A DNA stretch of 64,000 nt from Pannonibacter anstelovis (GCF_036881715.1 NZ_JBAKBF010000009.1:62001-126000), one strand, 5' to 3'; positions 32,517-42,313 are shown, counted from the first letter of the stretch. Numbers and translations: made by a program. The notes: generated by a model from the letters alone, not told the origin.

Positions 32517-33368
32517 ATGTCCACCGATCTCGTGAAACTTGCCGCCACCATTGACGCCGCCTTTGAAGACCGCGCCAATATCGACACGCACACGACGGGT
32601 GACGTGCGTCAGGCCGTTGAAACTGCCCTGAACCTGATGGACCGCGGCCAGTTGCGCGTGGCCGATAAGCAGGACGGCGGCGACTGGGTGGTGAACCAGT
32701 GGGCCAAGAAAGCCGTGCTGCTCTCCTTCCGCCTCAACCCCATGGACGTCATCAAGGGCGGCCCCGGCGATGCGACCTGGTGGGACAAAGTCCCGTCCAA
32801 GTTTGACGGCTGGCGCGGTGTGGACTTCGAGGAAGCCGGCTTCCGCGCTGTTCCGGGCTCGATCGTCCGCCGCTCGGCCTTCATCGGCAAGGGCGTGGTT
32901 CTGATGCCCTCCTTCGTCAACCTCGGCGCCCATGTGGGTGAAGGCACGATGGTGGACACCTGGGCCACCGTCGGCTCCTGCGCCCAGATCGGCAAGCATG
33001 TGCACCTGTCCGGCGGCGTCGGCATCGGCGGTGTTCTTGAGCCGCTTCAGGCTGGCCCTGTGATCATTGAAGACAACTGCTTCATCGGCGCCCGCTCGGA
33101 AGTCGTGGAAGGCGTGATCGTGCGCGAAGGCGCAGTGCTGTCCATGGGCGTCTTCATCGGCGCTTCCACCAAGATCATCGACCGCGCCACGGGCGAAGTC
33201 TTCATCGGTGAGGTTCCGGCCTATTCCGTCGTGGTGCCCGGCTCCATGCCCGGCAAGCCGCTGCCGGACGGCACCCCCGGCCCGAGCCTCTATTGCGCCG
33301 TCATCGTCAAGCGCGTCGACGCCCAGACCCGCGCCAAGACCGCCATCAACGAGCTTCTGCGCGATTGA
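32517..33368 (+). CDS. dapD: Tetrahydrodipicolinate N-succinyltransferase
   Basis: A 283-residue left-handed beta-helix transferase. Landmarks are GDWVVNQWAKKAVLLSFRL, the hexapeptide-repeat stretch GAHVGEGTMVDTWATVGSC, GVGIGGVLEPLQAGPVII, and VPGSMPGKPLPDG. It succinylates tetrahydrodipicolinate in lysine/diaminopimelate synthesis. The ATG at 32517 gives the usual length of about 284 residues. dapE, which acts two steps later, is 3 kb downstream on the other strand. Confidence 0.96.
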   Translation: MSTDLVKLAATIDAAFEDRANIDTHTTGDVRQAVETALNLMDRGQLRVADKQDGGDWVVNQWAKKAVLLSFRLNPMDVIKGGPGDATWWDKVPSKFDGWRGVDFEEAGFRAVPGSIVRRSAFIGKGVVLMPSFVNLGAHVGEGTMVDTWATVGSCAQIGKHVHLSGGVGIGGVLEPLQAGPVIIEDNCFIGARSEVVEGVIVREGAVLSMGVFIGASTKIIDRATGEVFIGEVPAYSVVVPGSMPGKPLPDGTPGPSLYCAVIVKRVDAQTRAKTAINELLRD

Positions 33369-33423
33369 TCTCAGGTTCTTTGAAACCACAAAGCTCGAAA
33401 GCTGCTTAGCTAACGGTCACAGC

Positions 33424-33456
33424 AAGCCCAGGATTTTAGATCCTGGGCTTTTTTCT
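33424..33456 (+). terminator. Rho-independent terminator after dapD
   Basis: AAGCCCAGGAT, a 5-base loop and ATCCTGGGCTT are followed by TTTTTC. This is an 11-bp stem with a full T-run, 56 bases after the dapD stop. Confidence 0.93.
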
Positions 33457-33949
33457 TGAGCGGAACGTCCAGAGAACCCGCATCAGGCCCGATGAAAACA
33501 ATCTGGATACACGCGGAGGCTGTACAAACTGTTGCAATCCCGCTTCTTAGCCCGGCGCGGTCCATATTTCCTTCAAGCCTGCAAGACCTCCCGGCACTGC
33601 CCGGGCTTGCGCCCAAGTTGATCAAGTGAGCTTCGGCAAAACTGCCGTAGCGTACAAAAGCGGCACCCGCTCAAAAATAGGGCACACACCAAACTTGATG
33701 CACTGAAACCCATTATACTTTCTAAAAATTCGGCAAACAAAGAATGAAAACGATATCATATTTACAACTATCGATAATAAACTCAATCAACCCCACCTAA
33801 TTTGAGATATTCTTTTAAAATTTACCATATTAATACATCGCAACTCTAAGTTATCGTAATAACTTCGGATGATTTATATTTCATTATTCATATTTCTTTA
33901 ACATAGAATCAGCGATTTACATCGCGGGCATTGTACTGGAGACTAGCAG
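33457..33949. other. Long gene-free region, AT-rich in its second half
   Basis: No coding frame is credible here. From about 33690 to 33910 the sequence becomes strongly AT-rich compared with the rest of the window, with many runs of A and T. It lies directly upstream of the chemoreceptor gene and probably contains its promoter. Alternative readings are a small RNA gene or a binding site for a nucleoid protein. Confidence 0.6.
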
Positions 33950-35629
33950 ATGCATCTCTCAATCAGGAATCTCTTAATTACGCTGACAATTCTGATGCTT
34001 ACCCTTACCGGTACACTGGCGGTGGTCGCACTCCGCGGCACGGATCAGCTGAACGGCAATCTGGTTGACATCAAGGACAACTGGCTGCCAAGCGTGCGGT
34101 ATCTGGGGGAGATGAACACTGCAACCGCCGACTACCGGATCAATGGTGCAAATCACGTACTGGCTCAGAGCCCAGAGGAAATGGGCCACGCCGAACGCCG
34201 CCTGCAGGAAGAAATGCAGAAAATCGAGACGGCGAAGCGGAGTTACGAGCCTCTGATTGCCTCTGACGCAGAACGCAAGCTCTTCATGGACTTTCAGAAT
34301 GCATGGCAACAATATGAGAAGCTGAACGTTACGCTCCTCACTATCTCGCAGGCGGGCGACAAGGCAAAGGCAGTTGCGCTGTTTCAAGATGACATGCGTG
34401 TAGCCTACAACACTGCATCAGATCTGCTTGGAAACCTGACAGAACTGAATGTCAGAGGCTCCGAGAACGCAGGAACAGAGAGCCAGATTGTCTACTCCAG
34501 CGTAATGTCCACCACGATTGTCAGCGCCGCCGTGGCCGGCATCATCGGCTTGGCCTGTCTTTACTTCGTTGTCTTCCAGGTGACAGGTCCCCTGAACCAG
34601 ATCACCGAAGCGATGCGTCAGGTGGCGTCTGGTGCACTGCAGACCTACATTCCCTTTGCGGACAAGAAGAACGAGCTTGGCGGCATGGCAGGTGCGCTGG
34701 AAACCTTCCGGGACAACCTGCTTGAAACCGAGCGCCTGCGCGCCGAGCAGCTGGAAACCGAGCGCCTGAATGCCGAGAAGCTGACCAGTGAGCGGCATGC
34801 GATCGCAAACAGGTTCGAGGCGACCATGGGTCAACTGGCCACGTCCTTTGTCCGCTCGTCGAACGAAGTCGCCGAAGCTGCCCGCAACCTCTCGGCAACG
34901 GCGGAAGAGACTTCCCGTCAGGCGCAGGTGGTTGCAGGCGCGGCTGAGGAAGCCTCAATCAATGTCCAGACGGTTGCTTCCGGCGCGGAAGAGCTCTCTG
35001 CCTCGATCCGCGAAATCTCCTCTCAGGTTGCCCGGTCCGCCCAGATTGCGAATGATGCCGCCGTGGAGGCAGAGACAAGCAGCCGCAACGTCCAAAATCT
35101 GTCGGCTGCCGCTCAGCAGATCGGTGAAGTTGTTGAGCTGATCACGAGCATCGCCGAGCAGACCAATCTTCTGGCGCTCAACGCCACGATCGAGGCAGCC
35201 CGGGCAGGCGAAGCCGGCAAGGGCTTTGCGGTTGTTGCCTCCGAAGTCAAGGGACTGGCCAGCCAGACCGCCAAGGCGACAGAGGAGATCAGCCAGAAGA
35301 TCGGCGAAATCCAGTCCTCGACCAACACCACGGTGGAGTCGATTTCACGCATCGTCCGCACCATCGGGCATATTCAGGAAGTGGCTCAGGCAATTTCTGC
35401 TGCCGTCGAGGAGCAAGGGGCAGCAACCAGCGAGATTGCAGCCAACACCCAGCGCGCCGCCACGGGGGCCGATGACGTGACGCAGAACATCGCCGGTGTC
35501 GGCACTGCCGCAGAAATGACCGGCGCCGCCTCCACTCAGCTGATGACGCTCTCCTCTGATCTGAATGACCAGTCCGGCACGTTGCAGCGGGAAGTGGTTG
35601 AATTCGTCAAGACCCTCCGCCAGGGCTGA
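33950..35629 (+). CDS. Methyl-accepting chemotaxis protein
   Basis: A 559-residue chemoreceptor. Membrane helix 1 is near the N terminus (LLITLTILMLTLTGTLAVVA). A four-helix-bundle periplasmic ligand domain follows at about 35-190, then membrane helix 2 (STTIVSAAVAGIIGLACLYF) and HAMP. The cytoplasmic signalling domain has the hairpin tip EQTNLLALNATIEAARAGE followed by GKGFAVVASEV. It relays ligand binding to CheA/CheW; no che genes are adjacent. There is a CTGGAG ribosome site before the ATG. Confidence 0.95.
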   Translation: MHLSIRNLLITLTILMLTLTGTLAVVALRGTDQLNGNLVDIKDNWLPSVRYLGEMNTATADYRINGANHVLAQSPEEMGHAERRLQEEMQKIETAKRSYEPLIASDAERKLFMDFQNAWQQYEKLNVTLLTISQAGDKAKAVALFQDDMRVAYNTASDLLGNLTELNVRGSENAGTESQIVYSSVMSTTIVSAAVAGIIGLACLYFVVFQVTGPLNQITEAMRQVASGALQTYIPFADKKNELGGMAGALETFRDNLLETERLRAEQLETERLNAEKLTSERHAIANRFEATMGQLATSFVRSSNEVAEAARNLSATAEETSRQAQVVAGAAEEASINVQTVASGAEELSASIREISSQVARSAQIANDAAVEAETSSRNVQNLSAAAQQIGEVVELITSIAEQTNLLALNATIEAARAGEAGKGFAVVASEVKGLASQTAKATEEISQKIGEIQSSTNTTVESISRIVRTIGHIQEVAQAISAAVEEQGAATSEIAANTQRAATGADDVTQNIAGVGTAAEMTGAASTQLMTLSSDLNDQSGTLQREVVEFVKTLRQG

Positions 35630-35640
35630 CCTCAAGCAAA

Positions 35641-35680
35641 AGGCCCCTGCCGGAGAGCTCTCCGGCAGGGGCTTCTTTTA
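35641..35680 (+). terminator. Rho-independent terminator between MCP and methyltransferase genes
   Basis: A near-perfect palindrome with GCCCCTGCCGGAGAG and its complement forms a stem of about 15 bp, followed by TTCTTTTATTT. It lies after the MCP stop, facing the end of the convergent methyltransferase gene, and could serve both directions. Confidence 0.9.
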
Positions 35681-35693
35681 TTTCCGAAGAGGC

Positions 35694-36392
35694 TCAGCGC
35701 AGCGGCGGATGCCGCACGGCGGTGAAAGACTTGGTGAGGCCGAAGAACTTTTCCTTCTCCATCACCGCATCCGGAAACAGATAGCGCATCTGCCGCAGGT
35801 CCAGCATACGGGCGTCTTCCAGCGAGGCCATGGCCTCGTCGATATTCGCAGCCTTCGGATAGAAGCCGGTCGTCCGCGCCAGATGAATGCGGTAGCGCAC
35901 CGGGTCCGGCAGCCAGTGCAGGAACAGGCTGCGGGCATGCGGCTCGATGGGGAAGGAGAAACTGGGCGTCTGAATGGCATAGCTGCGCGCCACACGGCCT
36001 GCCTCACGCGCAAAGGCCTTCTTGTTGGACCAGGAGCCCACATGCTCGATGACCGAGTTAGAGAAGGCGAGGTCATAGGCCCCGTCGGCCACGCCGGCGA
36101 GGTCACAGGCATTGCCCTGCGTCATGCGCACATTGGGCATGTCGGTGGTGTTGGGATCGCTGTCCGGAAACAGGTTGACGCAATCAACTGAGAGATTGGC
36201 AAAGTCGAGCTCACTCTTCCACACGTCCCAGAAGCCGCGCGTGCCCCCCATATCAATGATCCGGCAATGGCCTTTCACTGCGATATAGTCGTCAATGATG
36301 CGGGCAAGCGACTGCACACGCTTCTTGCGGAACGAATTCTGCGTGGAAACCGGCGATACATCGAGCAAGGGACAACTCCCGGATCTGGGCAC
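35694..36392 (-). CDS. Class I SAM-dependent methyltransferase
   Basis: A 232-residue methyltransferase with motif I RIIDMGGTRGFWDVW and the post-motif YDLAFSNSVIEHVGSW. The start used is a GTG at 36392; a shorter start cannot be excluded because no clear ribosome site is seen. The substrate is not evident. The family includes many small-molecule and glycan methyltransferases. Confidence 0.8.
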   Translation of the reverse strand: MPRSGSCPLLDVSPVSTQNSFRKKRVQSLARIIDDYIAVKGHCRIIDMGGTRGFWDVWKSELDFANLSVDCVNLFPDSDPNTTDMPNVRMTQGNACDLAGVADGAYDLAFSNSVIEHVGSWSNKKAFAREAGRVARSYAIQTPSFSFPIEPHARSLFLHWLPDPVRYRIHLARTTGFYPKAANIDEAMASLEDARMLDLRQMRYLFPDAVMEKEKFFGLTKSFTAVRHPPLR

Positions 36393-36494
36393 AGCAAAGG
36401 CTCTGCAGTCCCGGCCAGTGCCGGGACCTAATGACGGGAACTATGACAGGCTACTGATAATTGCCGATTAACGCGGGGGAAGAATGCCGCCGCT

Positions 36495-37664
36495 TCAGCC
36501 CGCGAAATAGCTGTCGAGGAAGCGGCGGTAGACGGCGGCGAGCTGGTCGAGGTCGGCGACCGGGGTGCATTCGTCCACCTTGTGCATGGTCTGGCCGACA
36601 AGGCCGAATTCCACAACCGGGCAGTAGTTCTTGATGTAACGGGCATCCGACGTGCCGCCGTTGGTGGTCAGATCCGGGCGGCGGCCTGTTACCGCTTCCA
36701 CTGCATCAGCCAGCGCCGAGATCAGCGCCTCATCGCGGGTGAGGAAGGATTCGCCCGCATCGCGGCGGAAGTCGAGGCTGTAGCGCAGGCCCGGGCGGGC
36801 CGCAGCTGCCAGCGTCTCCTGCAGCCTGGCCTTCAGCGCGTCCAGCGTCCATTCGTCGTTGAAGCGGATGTTGAAGCGCCCCTCGGCGCGGGCCGGGATG
36901 ACGTTGAAAGCCGGATTGCCCACATGCAAGTTGACGATCTCAAGGTTCGAGGGCTCGAACCGCTCGTTGCCCTCGTCCAGAACCAGCGCATCCAGCGCGC
37001 TCATCAGCGCCAGAAGGCCGGGGATGGGGTTGTCGGCGAGCTGCGGATAGGCGGCGTGGCCTTGCGTGCCCTCCACCGTGACGATGCCGGAGAGATAACC
37101 ACGGCGGCCGATCTTGATGGCATCTCCAAGCGCTGCCGGATTGGTCGGCTCGCCGACGATGCAGGCATCAAACACGTGGCCTTGCTCCTTCGCCCAGGCA
37201 AGAAGCTTCGACGTGCCATTGACTGCTGGGCCTTCTTCGTCGCCGGTGATGAGGAAGGAGATGGTGCCGCCGAAGGCCTTGCCGCGCTCTTCAATGAAGC
37301 CCAGTGAAGCAGCGGCGAAGGATGCGATGCCGCCCTTCATGTCCACCGCGCCGCGCCCGTAAAGCACACCATCGCGGATCTCGCCGCCGAAGGGATCATG
37401 CTGCCAGTCGCTTTCCGCACCTGCCGGCACCACGTCCGTGTGGCCGGCAAAGACGAAATGCGGTGCCCCGCTGCCGATGGTGGCGAACAGATTTTCCACG
37501 TCCGGCGTATCCGCGTCGGAGAAGGTGACGCGGGAGACGGTGAAACCTGCCTCACCCAGCAGACGCTCCAGAAACGCCAGCGCACCGCCTTCGGCGGGTG
37601 TGACGGACGGGCAGCGGATGAGATCGCGGGCGATGGCGGCGGCGGGGGAAAGAGCTTGGGTCAT
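36495..37664 (-). CDS. dapE: Succinyl-diaminopimelate desuccinylase
   Basis: A 389-residue M20 di-zinc hydrolase. Metal-binding motifs are FAGHTDVVPAG, YGRGAVDMKGGIA and ITGDEEGPAVNGT, and a C-terminal HKVDE motif reads GQTMHKVDECTPV. It removes succinate from succinyl-diaminopimelate in lysine and peptidoglycan synthesis. The ATG at 37664 is preceded by AGGA. It pairs functionally with dapD at 32517. Confidence 0.96.
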   Translation of the reverse strand: MTQALSPAAAIARDLIRCPSVTPAEGGALAFLERLLGEAGFTVSRVTFSDADTPDVENLFATIGSGAPHFVFAGHTDVVPAGAESDWQHDPFGGEIRDGVLYGRGAVDMKGGIASFAAASLGFIEERGKAFGGTISFLITGDEEGPAVNGTSKLLAWAKEQGHVFDACIVGEPTNPAALGDAIKIGRRGYLSGIVTVEGTQGHAAYPQLADNPIPGLLALMSALDALVLDEGNERFEPSNLEIVNLHVGNPAFNVIPARAEGRFNIRFNDEWTLDALKARLQETLAAAARPGLRYSLDFRRDAGESFLTRDEALISALADAVEAVTGRRPDLTTNGGTSDARYIKNYCPVVEFGLVGQTMHKVDECTPVADLDQLAAVYRRFLDSYFAG

Positions 37665-37712
37665 GGTAGGAGTCCTAGCCCCGCTTGGGGGCATGGGTCA
37701 ATCCGTGCCGCT

Positions 37713-38162
37713 TCAGCGGCGGCGGTAATAACTGTCGGGCTGCGGGCCGTAGCGGTTCGGGCCTTGCGCACTGGGCAGAAAGCCAAGCGTCAGAACCGCA
37801 AAGAAATTGATCACCGGCACGAAGGCAACCAGCGCGAAGAAGCCGGGCAGCCCCACATCCTGCAGCCGCTTGATCAGCAGCGCCATCTCGAACCAGGTGA
37901 CCACGACGAACAGCACCGGAAACAACGGGTTGGACCCCATGAAGTCACCGAAGGTGAGCGAAGCGAGGTCCACATCATCCGGCAGCGAATTCATCCACAT
38001 GTTGGCGGCGATGGCAATGATCACCCAGTTGAAGGCAAGCCCATACCAGTAGACCTTGCGTGAAACGCGGCCGATCGGGCTGAGCAGCAGCCAGCGGATG
38101 CCGGGGCTCAGCTGGGCAGGGGGAAGTCCGGAAACCATTGTTGCTCCAGCGGGTGTGGACAT
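37713..38162 (-). CDS. DUF805 membrane protein
   Basis: A protein of about 149 residues with the DUF805 pattern: RVSRKVYWYGLAFNWVIIAI, a central helix and LLIKRLQDVGLPGFFALV. It has three to four membrane helices. The start at 38162 follows AGGA. Its role is unknown. It lies directly upstream of dapE and may be co-transcribed. Confidence 0.8.
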   Translation of the reverse strand: MSTPAGATMVSGLPPAQLSPGIRWLLLSPIGRVSRKVYWYGLAFNWVIIAIAANMWMNSLPDDVDLASLTFGDFMGSNPLFPVLFVVVTWFEMALLIKRLQDVGLPGFFALVAFVPVINFFAVLTLGFLPSAQGPNRYGPQPDSYYRRR

Positions 38163-38343
38163 GTCCTGACGTGGCAGGTACTGCGGCCAGCTGCGGGGAT
38201 CAAGCAAAAGCAGCAGTACTTTACATATGTAGGTGCAGAATGGAAAATTTCGGTATCTCCTACCGGAAAATACGATTGGCGGCTTGATATTTTCGCGTCA
38301 CTGTCGGCGCGAAGGTCTGCAACGCAGGGAGGAGAAACCGGCG

Positions 38344-39168
38344 ATGGAAGAGGCCAATATCGAAAACCCAGGCGGCTCGTCTCCGCAGACGGCTCCGGCG
38401 CACCGGCCGGACCCCAAGGTGCGCAAGATCAGCGCCGCCGACATCATCACCGCCCTCGGCAAGGGCCTGCGCGATTTCCGGCGGGCGCCGCAGTTCGGCC
38501 TGTTCTTCGGCGGCCTCTATGCGCTTGGCGGCATCCTGGTGCTGCTGACGGCATCGGCGCTGCACATGAGCTATCTCAGCTATCCGCTGGCGGCGGGCTT
38601 TGCCCTCGTCGGCCCTTTCATCGCCTGCGGCCTTTATGAGGTGAGCCGGCGGCTGGAGCAGGATGCTCCGCTCACCTGGGGTGGCGTGCTCGGCGTCATC
38701 TGGGCACAGCGCAGCCGGGAAATCGGCTGGATGGCCTTCGCCGTTTTGTTCGTGCTGATCATGTGGATGTATCAGGTGCGCCTGCTGCTGGCGCTGTTCC
38801 TCGGCTTCCAGTCCTTCGCCAGCTTCCCCGAATTCATCGACACGGTGATCTCGACACCGGAAGGCCTGATGTTCCTGCTCACCGGCCACATTGTCGGGGC
38901 CATCCTGTCGCTGCTGCTGTTCTCGCTGACTGTCATCTCCTTCCCGCTGCTGCTCGACCGGGACCGGGACTTCATCACCGCCATGATCACCAGCGTGCGC
39001 ACTGTTGCCACGTCCCCACTGCCGATGATCGGCTGGGGCATCGCGGTGACGCTGACGCTGATCGTCTCGATGGTGCCCTCGTTCATGGGCCTCATCTTCA
39101 CCCTGCCCATCCTCGGCCACACGACCTGGCACATCTACAGGATCGCGGTGGAACCGGAGGCGGGGTGA
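38344..39168 (+). CDS. DUF2189 integral membrane protein
   Basis: A 274-residue membrane protein with about six helices and a short soluble N terminus. DUF2189 features include LGKGLRDFRRAPQFGLFFGG and PFIACGLYEVSRRLEQD. The ATG at 38344 has a GGAGG 12 bases upstream; longer in-frame starts lack a site. The function is unknown. It is common next to unrelated housekeeping genes in alphaproteobacteria. Confidence 0.88.
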   Translation: MEEANIENPGGSSPQTAPAHRPDPKVRKISAADIITALGKGLRDFRRAPQFGLFFGGLYALGGILVLLTASALHMSYLSYPLAAGFALVGPFIACGLYEVSRRLEQDAPLTWGGVLGVIWAQRSREIGWMAFAVLFVLIMWMYQVRLLLALFLGFQSFASFPEFIDTVISTPEGLMFLLTGHIVGAILSLLLFSLTVISFPLLLDRDRDFITAMITSVRTVATSPLPMIGWGIAVTLTLIVSMVPSFMGLIFTLPILGHTTWHIYRIAVEPEAG

Positions 39169-39213
39169 GGGATCAGGCTTTCTCCCGGAGCAGCGGAGTG
39201 TTCAAGCGCTTTC

Positions 39214-40038
39214 TCACTCCTCGCCATCATCCCCTTCATCCTCCACAGCCGCAGAGCGGGCGTGCCATTCAGTGTGGGAGGCGATATCAGTGGCGGCGGG
39301 GCGGTAGTCGACGCGGGTGAGATAGAGCCCGTCCGGCGGAGCGACGGGACCGCAGGCCTTGCGGTCACGGGCAGCAAGCGCTTGCCGCACGGTATCTGCC
39401 GTCCAGCGCCCTTCCCCCACCAGCCTTAAGGTGCCCACCATGGAGCGCACCTGATTGTGCAGGAAGGAGCGGGAGGAGCATTCCGCAATCACGAAGTCCC
39501 CTTCCCGGCGGACACTGAAGGTCTCCAGCGTCTTTTCAGGGCTCTTCGCCTGGCAGCGGGTGTGGCGGAAGGTCGTGAAGTCGTGGTGGCCGATGAAGAC
39601 CTGGCTGGCCTCGTGCATGGCATCCACATCCAGCGGCTGTTTCACGTGCCAGGCCAGCCCCTTCTCGAAGGTCAGCGGCGGCAGGCGGTTGAGGATGCGG
39701 TAGCGGTAGGCGCGGCGGATGGCGGAAAAGCGGGCGTCGAAGCCCTCATGCATCTTTTCGCAGGCCAGAATAGCAACCGGGTCCGGCTGGCAATGGAAGT
39801 TCATCGCCCCCATCACGGTTTCGGCTGGCCAGTCCTTCTCCAGATCCACATGCGCCACCTGACCCGTCGCATGCACGCCCGTATCCGTGCGCCCGGCCCC
39901 GCCAATGGCCACCTCTTCACCGCAGAAGGCCTTCACGGCACGCTCCAGCACCGCCTGCACGGAGGGGCCATTGGCCTGCCGCTGCCAGCCGCAGAAGGGA
40001 CGGCCGTCATATTCGATGGTCAGCTTGTAGCGGGGCAT
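39214..40038 (-). CDS. truA: tRNA pseudouridine(38-40) synthase
   Basis: A 274-residue TruA-family enzyme. It has the catalytic aspartate in GGAGRTDTGVHATGQVAH, the N-terminal YKLTIEYDGRPFCGWQRQ and the C-terminal SRSFLHNQVRSMVGTL. It forms pseudouridine at positions 38-40 of the anticodon arm. The acidic tail (DEGDDGEE) is an ordinary extra. It is in a minus-strand run with a GNAT gene, fmt and def. Confidence 0.96.
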   Translation of the reverse strand: MPRYKLTIEYDGRPFCGWQRQANGPSVQAVLERAVKAFCGEEVAIGGAGRTDTGVHATGQVAHVDLEKDWPAETVMGAMNFHCQPDPVAILACEKMHEGFDARFSAIRRAYRYRILNRLPPLTFEKGLAWHVKQPLDVDAMHEASQVFIGHHDFTTFRHTRCQAKSPEKTLETFSVRREGDFVIAECSSRSFLHNQVRSMVGTLRLVGEGRWTADTVRQALAARDRKACGPVAPPDGLYLTRVDYRPAATDIASHTEWHARSAAVEDEGDDGEE

Positions 40039-40060
40039 CGGCCTACTCGAATTCCCTGAT

Positions 40061-40594
40061 CTATTCGAATTCCTGGAAGGGCGTTGCGAAGCTCACTTCC
40101 ACCGGCAGCTGCGTGCGCCCGGCATCCGTCAGCGCCAGCGCCATGAAAGCAGCCCCTGCATAGGGCGCCTGCACCTGCTTTGCCAGCCCGGCATCAAAGC
40201 CGAAACGCGGATAATAGGCAGGCGGGCCCAGCACCAGAACGAGATCCTCGCCCTGCGACCGCAGTTCCTCGAGCCCGGCAGTGATCAGCGCCGAGCCGAT
40301 CCCAAGCTTCTGCACCTCGGGCAATACGGAAACGGGCGCGAGGCAGGAGATTTGCAGCCGGTGGCCAGCGCCAGCCCCGGTCACCCGGCTGAAGGCAACA
40401 TGGCCGAGAATGCGCCCGTCATCGCCTTGCGCCACCAGCTCCACCAGCAACGCACCGCAGTGGCGGAGGTTGTGCACCAGCTTTGCTTCCACGGGCTGGT
40501 TGAAGGCAGCGGTGATGACACCGGCCACCTCCTTCTCGTCAGCCTCAGTGACAGGACGGACCGTGAAGACGGGGCTGTTCTGCGCTGCAGTCAT
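40061..40594 (-). CDS. GNAT-family N-acetyltransferase
   Basis: A protein of about 177 residues of the GNAT superfamily (YhbS-like). It has LGHVAFSRVTGAGAG and the acetyl-CoA loop VLPEVQKLGIGSALITAGLE, followed by VLVLGPPAYYPRFGF. The start at 40594 (MTAAQNSPVFTVRP) avoids overlap with fmt; a longer in-frame extension runs into fmt and is not used. The acceptor substrate is unknown. Confidence 0.87.
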   Translation of the reverse strand: MTAAQNSPVFTVRPVTEADEKEVAGVITAAFNQPVEAKLVHNLRHCGALLVELVAQGDDGRILGHVAFSRVTGAGAGHRLQISCLAPVSVLPEVQKLGIGSALITAGLEELRSQGEDLVLVLGPPAYYPRFGFDAGLAKQVQAPYAGAAFMALALTDAGRTQLPVEVSFATPFQEFE

Positions 40595-40628
40595 CACCGG
40601 ATGCTCCCTCAATCTCAACAAACGCCGC

Positions 40629-41567
40629 TCAACCAACCAGCTCGCCAGCGGCAAGCTTGGCACCGCGCTGGAACTCTTCGCCGCCCATCGGCTTCTTGCC
40701 CGCACGCTGCACGTTGACAAGGCGCACCGCGCCGTCTCCGCATGCAATTACCGGAGCGCCATCCGCGGACAGCACTTCGCCCGGCGCACCCTGCCCTTCG
40801 GCAAGCGCAGAGCGCAGCACCTTCACCCGCTCGGCCGTGCCGGAGATCACCGGCTCGCACCAGGCGCCGGGGAAGGGCGAGAGGCCGCGAATGTGATTGT
40901 GAACCTCATGGGCAGGCCGCGTCCAGTCGATCCGCGTCTCAGTCTTGCTGAGCTTCTTCGCGTAGGTGACGCCCTCTTCCGCCTGCGGCACCTGCGCCAG
41001 CGCATTGCGCGACAGGGCAGCGAGCGCCCGCACGATCAGATCGCCGCCCAGCGCCGAAAGGCGGTCATGCAGATCACCTGCTGTCATGTCCGGGGTAATC
41101 GCAACGGTTTCGGACATGCAGACGGGGCCGGTGTCCAGCCCCTCTTCCATGCGCATCACCTGCACGGCGGTTTCCGTGTCACCGGCCATGATCGCCCGGT
41201 TGATCGGGGCAGCCCCGCGCCAGCGCGGCAGGATCGAGGCGTGAATGTTGAGGCAGCCCTCGCGCGGGGCATCCAGAACAGCCTTCGGCAGCAGAAGGCC
41301 ATAGGCGACGACCACAGCCACATCCGCATCATGCCCGGCAAAGACGGCCTGTTCTTCAGTGCCCTTGAGGCTGAGCGGGGTGAAGACCGGGATACCCAGC
41401 GCTTCTGCCGCTTCATGCACGGGAGACTTCTTCAGCTCCATGCCACGGCCAGCAGGGCGCGGCGGCTGGCTGTAGCAGGCCACGACATCATGCCCCTGCC
41501 CCACGATTTCCATGAGGGCCGGCACGGAGAAATCGGGCGTACCCATGAAGACGATGCGAAGTGTCAT
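40629..41567 (-). CDS. fmt: Methionyl-tRNA formyltransferase
   Basis: A 312-residue enzyme with the N-terminal formyl-transfer domain (IVFMGTPDFSVPALMEI, then the active-site stretch NIHASILPRWRGAAPINR) and the C-terminal tRNA-binding domain (TRIDWTRPAHEVHNHIRGL). It formylates initiator methionyl-tRNA using 10-formyl-tetrahydrofolate. It lies just downstream of def, the enzyme that later removes the formyl group. Confidence 0.97.
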   Translation of the reverse strand: MTLRIVFMGTPDFSVPALMEIVGQGHDVVACYSQPPRPAGRGMELKKSPVHEAAEALGIPVFTPLSLKGTEEQAVFAGHDADVAVVVAYGLLLPKAVLDAPREGCLNIHASILPRWRGAAPINRAIMAGDTETAVQVMRMEEGLDTGPVCMSETVAITPDMTAGDLHDRLSALGGDLIVRALAALSRNALAQVPQAEEGVTYAKKLSKTETRIDWTRPAHEVHNHIRGLSPFPGAWCEPVISGTAERVKVLRSALAEGQGAPGEVLSADGAPVIACGDGAVRLVNVQRAGKKPMGGEEFQRGAKLAAGELVG

Positions 41568-41644
41568 GCGCTGCTTCCGAAAATCTGGGCGGGGCCGCGA
41601 TGGCCCGGAAAATGCGAACGGCCCGCAATGGGCCGTCTGCCGTG

Positions 41645-42163
41645 TCAGGGCTTGCCAGTGATGCGGGCCTGTTTCTGGAACTTCTTCACCACCCGGTCGC
41701 GCTTCAGCTTCGACAGGTAGTCGATGAAGAGTTTGCCGTTGAGATGATCCAGCTCATGCTGGATGCAGGTGGCAAGCAGCCCGTCAGCGAGGATTTCCTG
41801 CTGCGCGCCTTCCCGGTTCTGAAAGGTCACGCGCACGGAGGCTGGGCGCTCCACGTCATCGTAATACTCGGGGATCGACAGGCAGCCTTCTTGATAGACC
41901 GACAGCTCCGGCGAGGACCACACGATTTCCGGGTTGATGAAGACCATGGGCGCCTTCGGCTGGTCTTCCTTGGCCACATCCAGCACGAAGATGCGCTGCA
42001 GCACCCCGATCTGACTTGCGGCAAGACCGATGCCCGGTGCGTCATACATGGTGTCCAGCATGTCGTCGGCCAGCTGGCGGATGTCATCGCCAACGGCGGC
42101 AACAGGCGCGCAGACCTGCCGCAGCACGGGATCGGGAAGGGTGATGATGGTGCGTTTCGTCAT
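41645..42163 (-). CDS. def: Peptide deformylase
   Basis: A 172-residue metalloenzyme with all three motifs: GIGLAASQIG, EGCLSIPEYY and QHELDHLNGKLFIDYL. It removes the formyl group from nascent peptides. The ATG at 42163 (MTKRTIITLPDPVLRQ) is the family start; a longer frame upstream is not used. It is followed by fmt after 77 bases on the same strand and is divergent from rmuC. Confidence 0.96.
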   Translation of the reverse strand: MTKRTIITLPDPVLRQVCAPVAAVGDDIRQLADDMLDTMYDAPGIGLAASQIGVLQRIFVLDVAKEDQPKAPMVFINPEIVWSSPELSVYQEGCLSIPEYYDDVERPASVRVTFQNREGAQQEILADGLLATCIQHELDHLNGKLFIDYLSKLKRDRVVKKFQKQARITGKP

Positions 42164-42313
42164 GTGATCCAGATAGGCAAAGGCGGTTAGCCGGTCAACG
42201 CGTTTCCTCAAGGTTTCAGCTGTTGATGGGCGTGTTTCGGTCTTCTGTGCCCTCCGTGCCCGCCACGCAAGGCCAAGGCTGCCCCCACACCCGAATCGTT
42301 CTATGTTTGTTTC

